Shown here: positions 7,801 to 16,100 of the stretch, one piece after another | Layout: every line of letters starts with the position of its first letter | How positions within the stretch are numbered: position 1 is the first letter of the stretch | Notes under the pieces: generated by a model | Seen by the model: only the letters and a program-made list of their open reading frames with translations | Databases searched by the model: none | Told to the model about the DNA's origin: nothing | Virus record (IMG/VR): IMGVR_UViG_3300009159_000308 | Location: 1-24,277 of that record | DNA length: 24,277 nucleotides | Origin: a virus | Direction: 5' to 3' (one strand) | Program-made: the position numbers and the translations under genes

Positions 7801-9377
7801 TCCTGCTCAGCTTTAGCCGCAGCTGCAGCTTGGTCTGCTTGACGTTGACGGATAGACGCCATCAAATCTTCGTTAGCCGTGGTGCCAGCTAGAGATTGAC
7901 GCACCTCATCAGCCCTGCGACCTTCGGCAATCTTTGCCTCTTGAGCTGCACGTTCGGCTGCAATGTCCCTGCCGGCTGGCGGAGTGGGAATAACAATGTC
8001 GTTACCCTGTTTATCCCTGGACATCTGATATCCCAGGGCGGCCAACTGTTCATCACGGCGGATGGCGTTCATCGCCGGGTCACCGCTGTATAGCGTTTCA
8101 GCAACAGCTTTAGCTTCGGCATCACGCTTAGCTTTAGCTTCTTTCTCAGCCTGAATGCGCGCCTCTTCGTCGGCATCAGCCTTCTCTTGCGCACGGACGC
8201 GGGCAGCTTGCATCAAATCTTCATTACGTGGGGCAGCTTGTTGCTCCAACAAACCAGCAGCGCGCTCTTGTGTAGCACGTTGGGCGTCCAGCTCATCTTG
8301 TCTGGCTTTAGCGGCAGCAGCTTCACGCTCACGCACAGCACCCATGACATCAGCACCCATACCCTGACGGCCAGCAGCTTGCTCTTGGAACATCTCGGCG
8401 GGTGTTTTTCCGGTTAGGGAAACCGGTGGCTCGTATGCAGGCGGCTCTTCTTTGGGTGTCACTGTAGGTTTACGTAACGCGCCAGCAGCAGCACCACCAA
8501 CACCACCAATTGCAGCAGCGCCAAAGAATGCCTCTTTGTATTCGCGCATAGCGTCTTCACCTTTGAGGGGTAGGCCAGCTTGCCAGCGTTCACCCATCTG
8601 CTCTAGCACCTCGGTAGGAGCTTCAGCTACCACGCCGACTGTAGCGCCTGTAGCAGCGCGAACACCGGCTCGTTTTGCCAGCTCAGCAGCAACTTGCTCA
8701 CCCAGAATCTTTTCTGGAATCTTTCCAAAACCTAACGTCAGGCGGTCAGCAAAGTAACCCAGTGGCGCGGTCACGGCGGCAGTAGCGGCGGCTTTACCTG
8801 GCTCCAGGGTTTCTCCGGTCCGACCCTCTTCAGCCTGACGGCGCATGAAGTTACCAAACTGCTGTAGTCCATACGTGCCAATACCAGCAACGGGCCCAAC
8901 AATTGGAGCTAAAGGACCTGACACGGCCGCGGCGCCAGCACCAACCGCCAAAGGCACGGCCATAGACGGGGCGCTTTGTAATGCCTGCTCAGTAATGTAG
9001 GACGGCAGCTTCTTGGCCGCAGCCATCAGGCCCTGGTCTTGGTATGCCTTTTCCAGATCAGCAAACGATACACCCTGGGGCTTGCCTGCTTCTGCTTGTG
9101 CTTGGGCACGAATGTCTTCTGCTTGTTTGCCGGCAGATTCTTTCATACCCAGGGCAGCTTTAATACCCAGACCAATACCGGCGGCGCTTTCGGGGACGGC
9201 TTCAAAGCCACGGACAGCTGCAGCTTTGGCACCACCTAAAAAGGTAGGCTCTGCTGGCTCCGCTTGTGCTTGGCCCTGCAAACTCTTGATGTATGTTGCA
9301 AGTTGCGTTGCTGCTTGTACGTCACCTGCCGCATGCGCGTTTTGTAGCGCACGGTAAAGAGTCTGCATGTCTGCCAT
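1812..9377 (-). CDS. Giant polyvalent internal-virion protein with zincin protease and LPD38-like C-terminus
   Basis: The product has 2521 residues. Residues about 1-35 are a short helical Ala/Asp motif. Residues about 50-310 are Ala/Gly-rich hydrophobic helices likely to act on membranes. About 340-580 is a charged helical region with internal repeats. Near 742 is an EYITNEGGL motif of the kind seen in polyvalent phage proteins. Near 1218 is DPTRHAYFYDR, another recurrent module of such proteins. HEMGH at 1457-1461 with KEWYAD (Glu1531) is a zinc metallopeptidase signature. The C-terminal third includes VPFMNARVQGLYKLGR (about 2159), a hydrophobic segment near 2206 and VPKPFEIGAFGT (about 2253), matching my memory of the LPD38 domain of ejected virion proteins. 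The start is supported by AAGGTTGG upstream. I infer that it is ejected with the DNA and acts at the cell envelope or on host proteins. Confidence 0.85.
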   Translation of the reverse strand: MADMQTLYRALQNAHAAGDVQAATQLATYIKSLQGQAQAEPAEPTFLGGAKAAAVRGFEAVPESAAGIGLGIKAALGMKESAGKQAEDIRAQAQAEAGKPQGVSFADLEKAYQDQGLMAAAKKLPSYITEQALQSAPSMAVPLAVGAGAAAVSGPLAPIVGPVAGIGTYGLQQFGNFMRRQAEEGRTGETLEPGKAAATAAVTAPLGYFADRLTLGFGKIPEKILGEQVAAELAKRAGVRAATGATVGVVAEAPTEVLEQMGERWQAGLPLKGEDAMREYKEAFFGAAAIGGVGGAAAGALRKPTVTPKEEPPAYEPPVSLTGKTPAEMFQEQAAGRQGMGADVMGAVREREAAAAKARQDELDAQRATQERAAGLLEQQAAPRNEDLMQAARVRAQEKADADEEARIQAEKEAKAKRDAEAKAVAETLYSGDPAMNAIRRDEQLAALGYQMSRDKQGNDIVIPTPPAGRDIAAERAAQEAKIAEGRRADEVRQSLAGTTANEDLMASIRQRQADQAAAAAKAEQDKKTTEASDVAARVRGIMVTEYSRDPIMNNARQREALGELGYELKLDKKGNLVPQPKQEAAPTVTPTPPLTLEKPPEKPPVTAAPEVREEYPPLTQAEVDELGLIPPAKVVKPKEPKVDYFNHPDNIGHDASAKRELNEKGKLQVAPQPITEGGVPFTSRKSADMARKNYPEMRVLPNKNGKGFILAPKTPKQIAADEAKAKRLGMAATSAKGVPMSAHEYITNEGGLAKTEMSDMNMDKNVRVGNRFLFAGEGKGLTMERATEKLQEAGYLGENATMNDARNMLTDSVKTPRYRPQDVEEMAKRETEKQFADYLKAEEEASLYSPVDEELGYEMSDFDGTGYEAADPDVQAEVRALLAQADELGIDTESMREEVFYETETQSVQAYYKAFKSALEGAIARGREDSVQDTGEPSDAGAELTLTQPSVEEIVAKQDAAIKAEKDRKAAERAAEEKAKADEAAADFTLTGSDRDADVAAAQGQGDIFAEPAKPKAPPKLTAPPELKLKKGRNEQVVLAARELAAGRITKEQYDEYVDYYTPIGPVLGSNLEAPIDSALMADILTTKIKQKKKPELINAPIADGTRVGLRMDIPALEWGRANGVNGSVVSVHEGTSPNNKTTGNNVAYRSTGHIKNVVFAPRDPERSFTVAQNVEGRKSEKTPQQTIEGDWVNTPPDVLFRRVKALLNDPAWTQVSLDPTRHAYFYDRTTREPVVSADEVLQVGRFVLAKNVQYADRGEFLYMLRDATPEQMEVVDRGADGVNGQVVWQRGKLALIRGWNSRTGLPVYVAIKGEVRNNYDIDTKQGEYLLLSSEVKELRQIKADLEAEDARAEAENPFIKFNKDGLAFSKNLPPKIASVAKGWKELLGLPNNIYITTTPDARVDAHNMTGQWRAVGSAALDYREAGSVRQMPNGDYYIAMQPSTSVTKMLEVLAHEMGHMHMYEVFNKASAETQASIKAEYDKWLASTAGKTARELVDALRAKTTAQTTKVEQGMSAAKMDPYWSSFKEWYADQVSRWAVTSDKPVGVVEQFFKRLADTLRAFYAKVKNSGYLPNETFKKYLDTAAEAAQKSQDMIVPPIISEDAQMEMFMLKSAGQTAAKVASTVKAAAQQKLQKREPINREALSDMDAGYVEKLGAVFNPQTKTIIDRIAGLRDGFWRRAAQGIADQYRTIKDYSEEAYMMARLSKTVDGALEGLLMHGHVFNNGGALDIKGKTKGLFEAMKPVGAETDRYMMWIALGRESRLPIDKRSPNLAPLLADRDQLVQGSINGRPRLEVYQEVQQDMNALNKSVLDVAYNAGLMDKAAYERFSQDLFYIPFYKQMESGDLQDAATASGLTSQKFSAELKGQSDKPFGDLMENTLRNWSHILSASMKNQASNATLDAAMEVGAAIPNLKVGLAWEDGQVVSTKSGKLVGDGSLRPEYMEAGKGTVKTMINGQPAYFEVLDPMLLDSITSIGYLGPKSKFLDVARDFKNLLQYGVTIAPAFKVNNLVRDSVQALAVSDLKRNPFANVIEGWAATDKNNPAHISALAGGAIFNFGSAYEGDQSKMIKRLLAQGVKGEHILDTEEKIKAGLKVAWEKYQEWGNKSEAANRMALYNQMRERKLTHLQASFAARDLLDFSMQGSWPAFRLVTQVVPFMNARVQGLYKLGRDGVTPTVRVLYNTVTGKPIEQTDKQKAEAFGYTTLAVAGASMALYMIFKDDEDYKKRDEWDRDNFWWFKLPGMDFAFRVPKPFEIGAFGTMAERVLEQIIDEDAEGKQFADSIKRMLGDTFALNPVPQMFKPVLDLYANKDSFTGAPIESAGMERLSKQERAADTTSPLAIALGGMTTILGEKGELSPVQVDYAIKAYFGWLGSTAAVTSQYAVMPFRDGEYPDAKWLDRASLGLIKSLPSNQSRYATAFYENNRQISQAFADMRHYAESNQTDKVIEIMEEKGDKIALAKLYDQTSKKMAAVRKQIREVNANEGLSGSDKREEIDRLKELIGMYAEQAESVRKSLK
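7648..8360 (-). repeat. Diverged internal repeats in the 2521-aa protein
   Basis: Two copies about 117 residues apart share NEDLM (Asn385 and Asn502) followed by an Arg/Gln/Ala-rich helix. Downstream, also about 117 residues apart, come S-x-DP-x-MN (near 431 and 548) and a Leu-Gly-Tyr...DK-x-GN ending (LGYQMSRDKQGN and LGYELKLDKKGN). A third, partial copy of the helical motif (ADVMGAVREREA) lies near residue 341. DNA-level identity is low, so the duplication is old. Confidence 0.7.
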
Positions 9378-9380
9378 AGC

Positions 9381-9388
9381 CCAACCTT
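9381..9388 (-). promoter_or_regulatory. Ribosome binding site AAGGTTGG for the 2521-aa gene
   Basis: AAGGTTGG on the minus strand lies three bases upstream of the ATG at 9377 and overlaps the TAA stop of the 589-aa gene. It supports this ATG over the in-frame ATG three codons later. The same octamer precedes the 1624-aa gene. Confidence 0.6.
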
Positions 9389-11156
9389 ATTTTGCGTATT
9401 GACTTACTAAGCTTGCGATATTGTCTGGCAGGTCAGGCATGATGCCCGCGTTGCGTTCAATCTCTTGCATGATAGCTTTAGCGGCTGCTTTCTTGGCAGG
9501 ATCTTTACTGAAATAGTACTGTTGTGCGGCGTTTTTGTATGGCTCGCTCTTCTCAACCAGGGCTTGACGCTGCAGCGCTATCTTCTCTTGTGCTGTTTGC
9601 CCGCGGGTTCCGGTCTTGATGCGCTCAATGTCTTGCAACATTTGTTCTGCAGCTTTCGGGTCTTTGGCTTTCAACGCACCGTACTGGGACAGCAAACGCT
9701 CAGTTTCACCTGGGCGGTTAGCAGCCGCACTTTGAATACGTTGCACCTCTAATGCATTCAAGTTACGCTCTCTGGCAATCTGCATTTGCACTGCGTTGCT
9801 AGAAGCCTGGTTAGCCAGCTGAACATTACCTTGCATCTGTGAACCCAAGACGCTGGCGCCCGTGGTAGCAGATGTATCGCGCATCCTACCCAGTACATCA
9901 GCCACTTTATTGGCGGCGGCAATACCTTCGGTGCGGCGCGTAGTATCAATTAGATTGCGCTGCTCCATCTCTTGCTGCTGCATCTTCAGATCTTCAGCGC
10001 GTTTCTGGGTTTGCATAGCCGTGTAAGCCGGGCCTAATCCAGACAAGCCTTTAGACTGACCAGCCTGACCAAATACGCGGATCAAATCATCTAAACCAGA
10101 TGGCTTAGATTGGTTGTATAAATCACGAGCCGCTTGGATTCTGGCCTCTTGATCCTCACCACCTCGACCCGTGACGCCCATTGCTGCACGGCGGGCTTGA
10201 TCTTCTGCAATCAAGTCAGCCTGATTAGGCGCCTTTAAAGCATTAGTAACAGCGGCTTGTGCGGCGGGGTCATTCAAACCAGGAATGTTGGGCATGGCCG
10301 CTTGAGGTGCAGCTTGAGTAGCAACCGCGGGTTGAGTGCTAACAGCGCCAGGCATCACATTAGGCTTGTTGGCCATTGCAGCCGCGGGCAATCCGCGCGG
10401 TGGCACGGCCGCTTGAGGTCCGGCTGCGGCAGTTGCTCTAGCTTCAGAAACAGAGGCTGGTACAGAGCTAGCTGGCGCTGCACTTTGAGCAACAGTATCT
10501 TTAGAAAACCCATAACCAGGCGCACTGACCAAAGTTTTAAAAGCTTCAACAGGTAAGCTGGCTATCAAAGACAATGCCTTCTTAATGCCTTCACTATCTT
10601 TTTTAGCTTCCGGACTGCGGGCCTCTTCTTCTGCTAAACGCGCGGCTTGGCGACGGGCCTCCCAATCAGCACCTTGTTCTTGTAGGGTGTATTGGCGTAA
10701 TTTCTTTTTCTTGGCATCTACTTCGCTCTCGCCATCTTCACCATTAAACGCAACAATACCGCCGCCGTCATAGTTAAAGCTAACAGGCATTTGAGCCAAA
10801 CCACCGCTGGCCATCATCATTTCTGCGTCTGGCTGCATCTCTGGCCGTGGTGTATTTTCGGGCACTGGCCCACCCATAGGACGCTGAGCCATTTGCTGAC
10901 TCTGCATCATTTGTTGTTGAGCTTGTTGTAGCCCCATCAACCCAGCCTTCTGCTCAATCTGTTCTTTAACACTAGGCTGCTGACCCTGAACGCCGCCCTG
11001 CATGGCTCGCATTTTCTGCGCACGTTGCATCTGCGCCTGTATTTCACCCGTTGCCAACCAAGGTGGAATTAAATCAGGGGCAAATCCATCAGCAAACTTT
11101 TGTAATTCTGCCGGGCCCATGCCCTTTGCAAGCTCTTGTGCTTTAACGAGATTCAT
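9387..11156 (-). CDS. Probable internal virion (ejection) protein, 589 aa
   Basis: No enzymatic domain is recognised. Residues about 30-100 are very rich in Gln and Met (QQAQQQMMQSQQMAQRPMGG). MMMASGGLAQMP follows near residue 113, with a nearby GGGIVAFNGE; this MASGGLA...GGIVAF arrangement recurs in uncharacterised proteins of uncultured phages. The middle (about 215-300) is an Ala/Pro-rich low-complexity linker. The C-terminal 270 residues are charged and helical (ERLLSQYGALKAKDPKAAEQ and similar), suited to an elongated helical bundle. It sits between the 662-aa and 2521-aa virion-type genes with 9-base gaps on each side. Its AAGGTG ribosome site is just upstream of ATG 11156. By gene order and character it may correspond to a T7 gp15-type core protein, but no sequence similarity to gp15 is claimed. 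Confidence 0.72.
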   Translation of the reverse strand: MNLVKAQELAKGMGPAELQKFADGFAPDLIPPWLATGEIQAQMQRAQKMRAMQGGVQGQQPSVKEQIEQKAGLMGLQQAQQQMMQSQQMAQRPMGGPVPENTPRPEMQPDAEMMMASGGLAQMPVSFNYDGGGIVAFNGEDGESEVDAKKKKLRQYTLQEQGADWEARRQAARLAEEEARSPEAKKDSEGIKKALSLIASLPVEAFKTLVSAPGYGFSKDTVAQSAAPASSVPASVSEARATAAAGPQAAVPPRGLPAAAMANKPNVMPGAVSTQPAVATQAAPQAAMPNIPGLNDPAAQAAVTNALKAPNQADLIAEDQARRAAMGVTGRGGEDQEARIQAARDLYNQSKPSGLDDLIRVFGQAGQSKGLSGLGPAYTAMQTQKRAEDLKMQQQEMEQRNLIDTTRRTEGIAAANKVADVLGRMRDTSATTGASVLGSQMQGNVQLANQASSNAVQMQIARERNLNALEVQRIQSAAANRPGETERLLSQYGALKAKDPKAAEQMLQDIERIKTGTRGQTAQEKIALQRQALVEKSEPYKNAAQQYYFSKDPAKKAAAKAIMQEIERNAGIMPDLPDNIASLVSQYAK

Positions 11157-11165
11157 AATTCACCT

Positions 11166-13154
11166 TCATTTAACGCCAAGGTTGGCCAATGTTTTATACA
11201 AAGAAGCTAAGCCTGCAATATCGGTTTGCAGCTTGGAAATAGTATCTTGATTAACCGATGTAGTCGAGGCGCCAGTTGGTAAACCTTCCACCAATTTACG
11301 CTGGAATTCCACCATGTTAAATGGATAGGCTTGCTGCTGCTCAAACTGAGCCTTGTCAGCTGTAATACCTTCTTGCTCAATGCCGCGCTGAGTAGCACCG
11401 GCAGACATCAGATCTTGTAAAGACTTCAGACCGTAGTCTGCGCTGTACTGACGGGATGCTTCCGTTGCACGTTGGGTATCTAAGCCGCGGTTTTGCTCAG
11501 CATTGAACTGACCCATAGCCGTGTCATAGGCTTTGTTATATCCAGCGCCAGTAATGTTAGCCAGATTAGCACCCAATGAACGTTGAGTTTCCGAATCCAT
11601 AATGGCCTGACGCGAACCACCAAACCCGCCCGCTCCAGTCATTTTGGCGGCGTTTTGCTGCTGGGTAATCTGGGACTGGCGACGGGCCTCATCAATCTGG
11701 GGTTGTAGGGCGGCCGTCAGATATGGGTTCATATACTGATTAGCCTGAGCCGTACCAAACGTACCGGACGTAAAGGTGTTAGGTTGAAACCCGCTTGTAG
11801 CCACATCGCTCAATCCCGCAAAGCCTTGTTGTTGTAGGTCAGAAGCTCCAGCTGTAAGCGGGCCACCATAGGTTTGCTGCGGGGCATTGGCTAAAGCAGC
11901 ACCCTGACCCAAGAAATTGGTAATGTAATCACCAGCCCAGGGGGAAAGAGTAGAGGTTTTTGATGTATCCAAGGGTACGCCGCCAGCCCCAGTAGGAGCT
12001 GTAGTTGCGGTATTAGACACAACGCTACCCGTGTTGCCGTCAAAACGTTTAACACTTCCACCGTTAGCATAAGCAGCAGCCAAGCCACCAGGCATAAACT
12101 TGTCAGGGTTAATCTTCTTGCCCTGCTTTTCGTTACCTGTCCGTGCTTTACGGATACGGGCCATCATTTGGTACAGCTTGTCTGCGCCGGCTTCTGAATT
12201 GCCGTTACCCAAATGGGATACAACATCAGCAGGAATGACAAACTCTCCGTGGCTTAACGCTGCAGGCTGCTCACCATCAATGTTGGCCGGGATCTTGTCT
12301 GCCATACCATCGGTGCCGCCCTGTAGATATCTAGCGGAAGCAATACCTCCGGACGCCATGCCAACTTTATAGTTGGGGTTCATAAGTTGCTCTTGTGTAG
12401 GAACGGCGGCCAGGCCAGCAGCTGGTGTAGTGCCTGTTGTACCTGTAGTACCGGTGGTAGCTGTAGTGGCCGGAGGATTCCAGTTCATCTTCATCTTGCC
12501 CACATAGGGGTTGGCGGCAGGCTCAGAGGTTGGGTCATAACGACCGCTTAAAAATGCATTAGTTGCAATGCCTTGTGCTTGCGCATTAGAAATATCTTGA
12601 GCTGCTGACATGCTGGCTGCGTCGCCTTGTTTTACAAACAGAGGGTCTGTAAAGTACTGACGACCGGACGCCCCGGGTCTGCGGGCAATGTCTGCGCTGT
12701 AGTCAATCTGTTGACGAATGGCGTCCATCTTAGGGACGGGTACGTTATAGCCGCCGCTTTCACCGGCTTGACCTTTAAGCATGCTGTACAAACCAGTACC
12801 AGCCGTAGCAATGGCCGCCCAGTCATAACTACCGTCAGCTTTCTTAAATCCATTTAAAACTTTGCCAATAAGTGAAGGGTCGGCTCGGCTAGAAATTAAT
12901 TTTTGGACGGCAGCTTGGGCTTCTGGAGTCATTGCCTCCTTCATCCAACCCGTATAGTCAACGTTATCTTTACCTAAAACGGCAGCTAAAGCATCCGGAG
13001 TTAATAGACCACCAGCCAAATCGGCGTCACCTGTGCCGGCATCTAGGTATTCCTGATACGTGTAGTTTTCACCGTCGTCATAGCTCCGTTCACTGTATAT
13101 GGGGTTGCCATAATCGTCGTCCCCGATATACACGTTATAGGTTTGAATCGTCAT
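11166..13154 (-). CDS. Probable internal virion protein with GEFVIPADVV and NPYL...GGFGGSRQA modules, 662 aa
   Basis: The N-terminus is acidic and Tyr-rich (YNVYIGDDDYGNPIYSERSY). A Thr/Gly tract (TTGTTGTTGTT) lies near residue 235. MASGGIA follows near 265, leading into a conserved block, IPANIDGEQPAALSHGEFVI then PADVVSHLGNGNSEAGADKL, and a basic helix. FMPGGLAAAYANGG follows near 351. The C-terminal 220 residues hold YMNPYLTAALQPQIDEARRQ, then GAGGFGGSRQAIMDSE, and long Gln/Ala-rich helices. Both blocks are familiar from uncharacterised virion proteins of podovirus-like phages. I infer a structural or ejection-core role from this and from the neighbours. No catalytic residues are evident. 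A GGAC Shine-Dalgarno lies just before ATG 13154, and the upstream gene ends 9 bases away. Confidence 0.75.
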   Translation of the reverse strand: MTIQTYNVYIGDDDYGNPIYSERSYDDGENYTYQEYLDAGTGDADLAGGLLTPDALAAVLGKDNVDYTGWMKEAMTPEAQAAVQKLISSRADPSLIGKVLNGFKKADGSYDWAAIATAGTGLYSMLKGQAGESGGYNVPVPKMDAIRQQIDYSADIARRPGASGRQYFTDPLFVKQGDAASMSAAQDISNAQAQGIATNAFLSGRYDPTSEPAANPYVGKMKMNWNPPATTATTGTTGTTGTTPAAGLAAVPTQEQLMNPNYKVGMASGGIASARYLQGGTDGMADKIPANIDGEQPAALSHGEFVIPADVVSHLGNGNSEAGADKLYQMMARIRKARTGNEKQGKKINPDKFMPGGLAAAYANGGSVKRFDGNTGSVVSNTATTAPTGAGGVPLDTSKTSTLSPWAGDYITNFLGQGAALANAPQQTYGGPLTAGASDLQQQGFAGLSDVATSGFQPNTFTSGTFGTAQANQYMNPYLTAALQPQIDEARRQSQITQQQNAAKMTGAGGFGGSRQAIMDSETQRSLGANLANITGAGYNKAYDTAMGQFNAEQNRGLDTQRATEASRQYSADYGLKSLQDLMSAGATQRGIEQEGITADKAQFEQQQAYPFNMVEFQRKLVEGLPTGASTTSVNQDTISKLQTDIAGLASLYKTLANLGVK

Positions 13155-13163
13155 CTTGAGTCC

Positions 13164-16100
13164 TTAGCGTAAGAGTTTCAGCAGATCGTCTACCGTCATC
13201 TGCTCCGCCAGCAGGTCATCAAGGTGCCCGCCGGTAGCCATTTTAGTCTTATCCGTTGATTTGTTGTCAGCTTTTTTTGCGGGTTCATCTTTCAATAATT
13301 CCTGCAAAGTTGCCAACAAATTAAATTCATCCATACCGCCCGCGTAGATCGGGTCAGTTTTTTCGCCAGACGCACCAAGCGCGCTAGTTGGAATAATGGT
13401 GTCCTTTGTAATTTTCTTGCACACCCCATTAACACGTACATATCCCGGTTGGCACACAGGTACGCATACGCCGTTAACTTTTTCGTATCCAGGTTGGCAG
13501 TTAGTAGGCGTCACCACGATAGGTACGCACTTACCATCTGCATTTTTAGTTTGACCGGCAGGGCAAGAGGTATCTGCTTTTTCGCAAACACCCGTTGCTA
13601 AATTGCGGATGTAACCTTCTTTACAAACAGGCTCACACACACCGTTAACTTTCTCGTACCCGTCTTTGCATTCTTCATCATCGTCAGGGACGCACAGACC
13701 AGTTGCTTCATCACGATGGAATCCGTCTGCGCAAGGTTTTTCGTCATCAGGAACGCAAACGCCAGCTGCATTGCGGTGGTAGCCGTCTTTGCATGGCTCT
13801 GCTTCATCTGGCACACAGACGCCAGAAGCGTCGCGGTGGTAACCAGCTTTGCAAGGTTCCTCTTCGTCAAGTACGCAAACACCAGAATCGTCTTTATGGA
13901 ATCCTGGTTTGCAAGGCTCATCCGCTGGGACGCACTGTCCGGTTTCCAAGTCACGAACATAACCTTCTGGGCAGTCGTCGGGAACGCATGTGCCATTTTC
14001 TAAATGGTATCCATCGCTACATTTTTCATCATCAGGAACGCACAAGCCTGTGCCGTCATTATGGAATCCTGGCGCACACTCCGTTGTAATGGGCATGCAA
14101 GCATCTAAATCCTCATCATATCTAGTACCAGGCGGGCACGGGTTACGAGGCGCAACAATGATGGTTTCATCAATACAAGCCGTACCCTCATCATTTAACA
14201 CCTTACCCGGTGGACAGATAATTTCATCATCATCTGCGACGCAAAGACCGGTCCCATCATCATGGAAACCAGGCCCACAGTCGGTCGTGCCGCCAGTACC
14301 TGTTCCGCCCGTGCCTGTACCGGTTCCGCCAGTGCCCGTTCCCGTTCCTGTGCCCGTCCCAGTTCCCGTACCTGTGCCCGTTCCTGTACCAGTGCCGGTA
14401 CCAGTGCCTGTTCCGGTTCCGCCAAGAGTGGTGGCATTGATTAAATCTAAAATATCTTGGTTGCTTAGCCCGCTATCTGCAAGTTGCGTAGGGTTTGTAA
14501 TGCCAATCGTGGCCAAGAAAGCAGCAAAATCATTGGCTGATCTAGTGGAATCTAATTTGTCTAGGGTGCCAAGTGAATTATTAAAGAGGGCTGCATCGGC
14601 CAGAATATTGGCATTGCCAGATAAATCGGTAAGTTCCGTGCTGGGCTTGAACCATGCGTTGGCGGTAATGTCGTAGTAGGACCCGGGCGGTTTGTCATCT
14701 GACTCCGCCATAGAAAGCAACGTGTAGCCCAGTGGCGTTTTGACAGTAGATGCATTGGAGCTTTCCGCATACGTGGGTACACCCCCTATATCAGTTTTAA
14801 ATACGCCAGTACCCGTTGAGGCAAGCTGAACGCCAGTAGGAAGCGTTGTATCGGTTCCCGCTGTGGTAGTAGTTGTACCCGTAGTTGAGCCTGTAGTTGA
14901 GCCGGCATTAAGAATGCGAGTTAAACCGGTGACAGCATCAAATAATTGTCTATCGTTGCCCGAATTTGCGGCCGCAAGCACGGTTGCTGCAGCGCCTGCT
15001 AACTTTAAATCAGAGCTACCCGTCAAACTACCAATCGACGTTACCACACCACCTATATCATTATTAAGCGCGGCGTTTGTAAATTTAACCACGTTTAATG
15101 CATCTTGAGCCGTATATCCAGCCACATTAAAAGTGTTGCCTGGCAGGGCGCCAACTGTATTGGACAGCAAACCCATTACGTTACCAGAGTCGATGGCTCT
15201 TGCAGCATTTAGAGCATTGGCGGCAGTCAGGCCCGTCGTCCCTAAAGGTATGGTGCCTAAGTAGCCAGTTGCGGCAGCACTAATAACCGGGCCCAGATCG
15301 TCCCAAATAGTTTCCCAATCACCTTTATTCCATTTTTCACGAGCAACCAATTTGCCGGTGGTGTCGTAAAAATTAACAAAGTCACCATCTTTTTTACTAT
15401 ACCCGCCCAATGATGCGGCACCAGTAATTGGCGTTGCGTCCTGACCTTGACCTTGGTACCCAATAATTGCACCGGGGTTTTCCCACAAACTCAGGCCATT
15501 GTTATATGTAATTGGGTTGTATAGAACTTGATCACCCTGCTCGGTTGTAATGGTGGTGGGCGTATAAACGCCATTTTGCAAATACAACGCTTGCAGTTCA
15601 GCGGCCGTAGGCTTATTGGATATAGTGCTTGTATTGGCAGAAGTGTTTGCTGTGTTGTTTGCAACGTTAGTCGACTGATTGACAACGTTCAACACCTGAT
15701 CATTGGTAATAGTGGGTTGGTTAAATTTAACCCCTAAACCAGACAGACCTGCAAGATCAGCATCCGTAAAACCCCAAAAGTTCTTTACATCTGCAGCGCT
15801 AATACCGCTGCTTAATAGCTGGTTAACGGTACTAATATCGCCAGCGGCGTAAGCGGTTTCTAATGCTTGAGCCTGAGATTGCGTTAACCCACCTCCCGCC
15901 AAACCACCGGCGGCATATCCTCTTGGCCGTATTGATGTTAAGTTCAACGGTTGATTGACTCTACGATTGGGATATACAAAGTTCTGTACCGCATCTCCAA
16001 GTTTAGCAGTCCAAGGAACACTTCCTTTGGGGTAATCAGACGATGTGATTGTTCCGGACGGTAGATCTCTTGGGTCTAAACGAGTACTACGCTCAATAGT

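Noticed and set aside
13419-14279. Repeat array considered as a CRISPR
   Set aside because: The units have no constant DNA repeat separated by unique spacers; they vary in length and are conserved as protein inside one open frame.
13990-14676. Plus-strand 228-aa frame with a Val-Pro repeat
   Set aside because: The repeat is the reverse complement of the Gly-Thr tract. The minus-strand reading carries the zincin, Cys repeats and proper start context, so this is a shadow.
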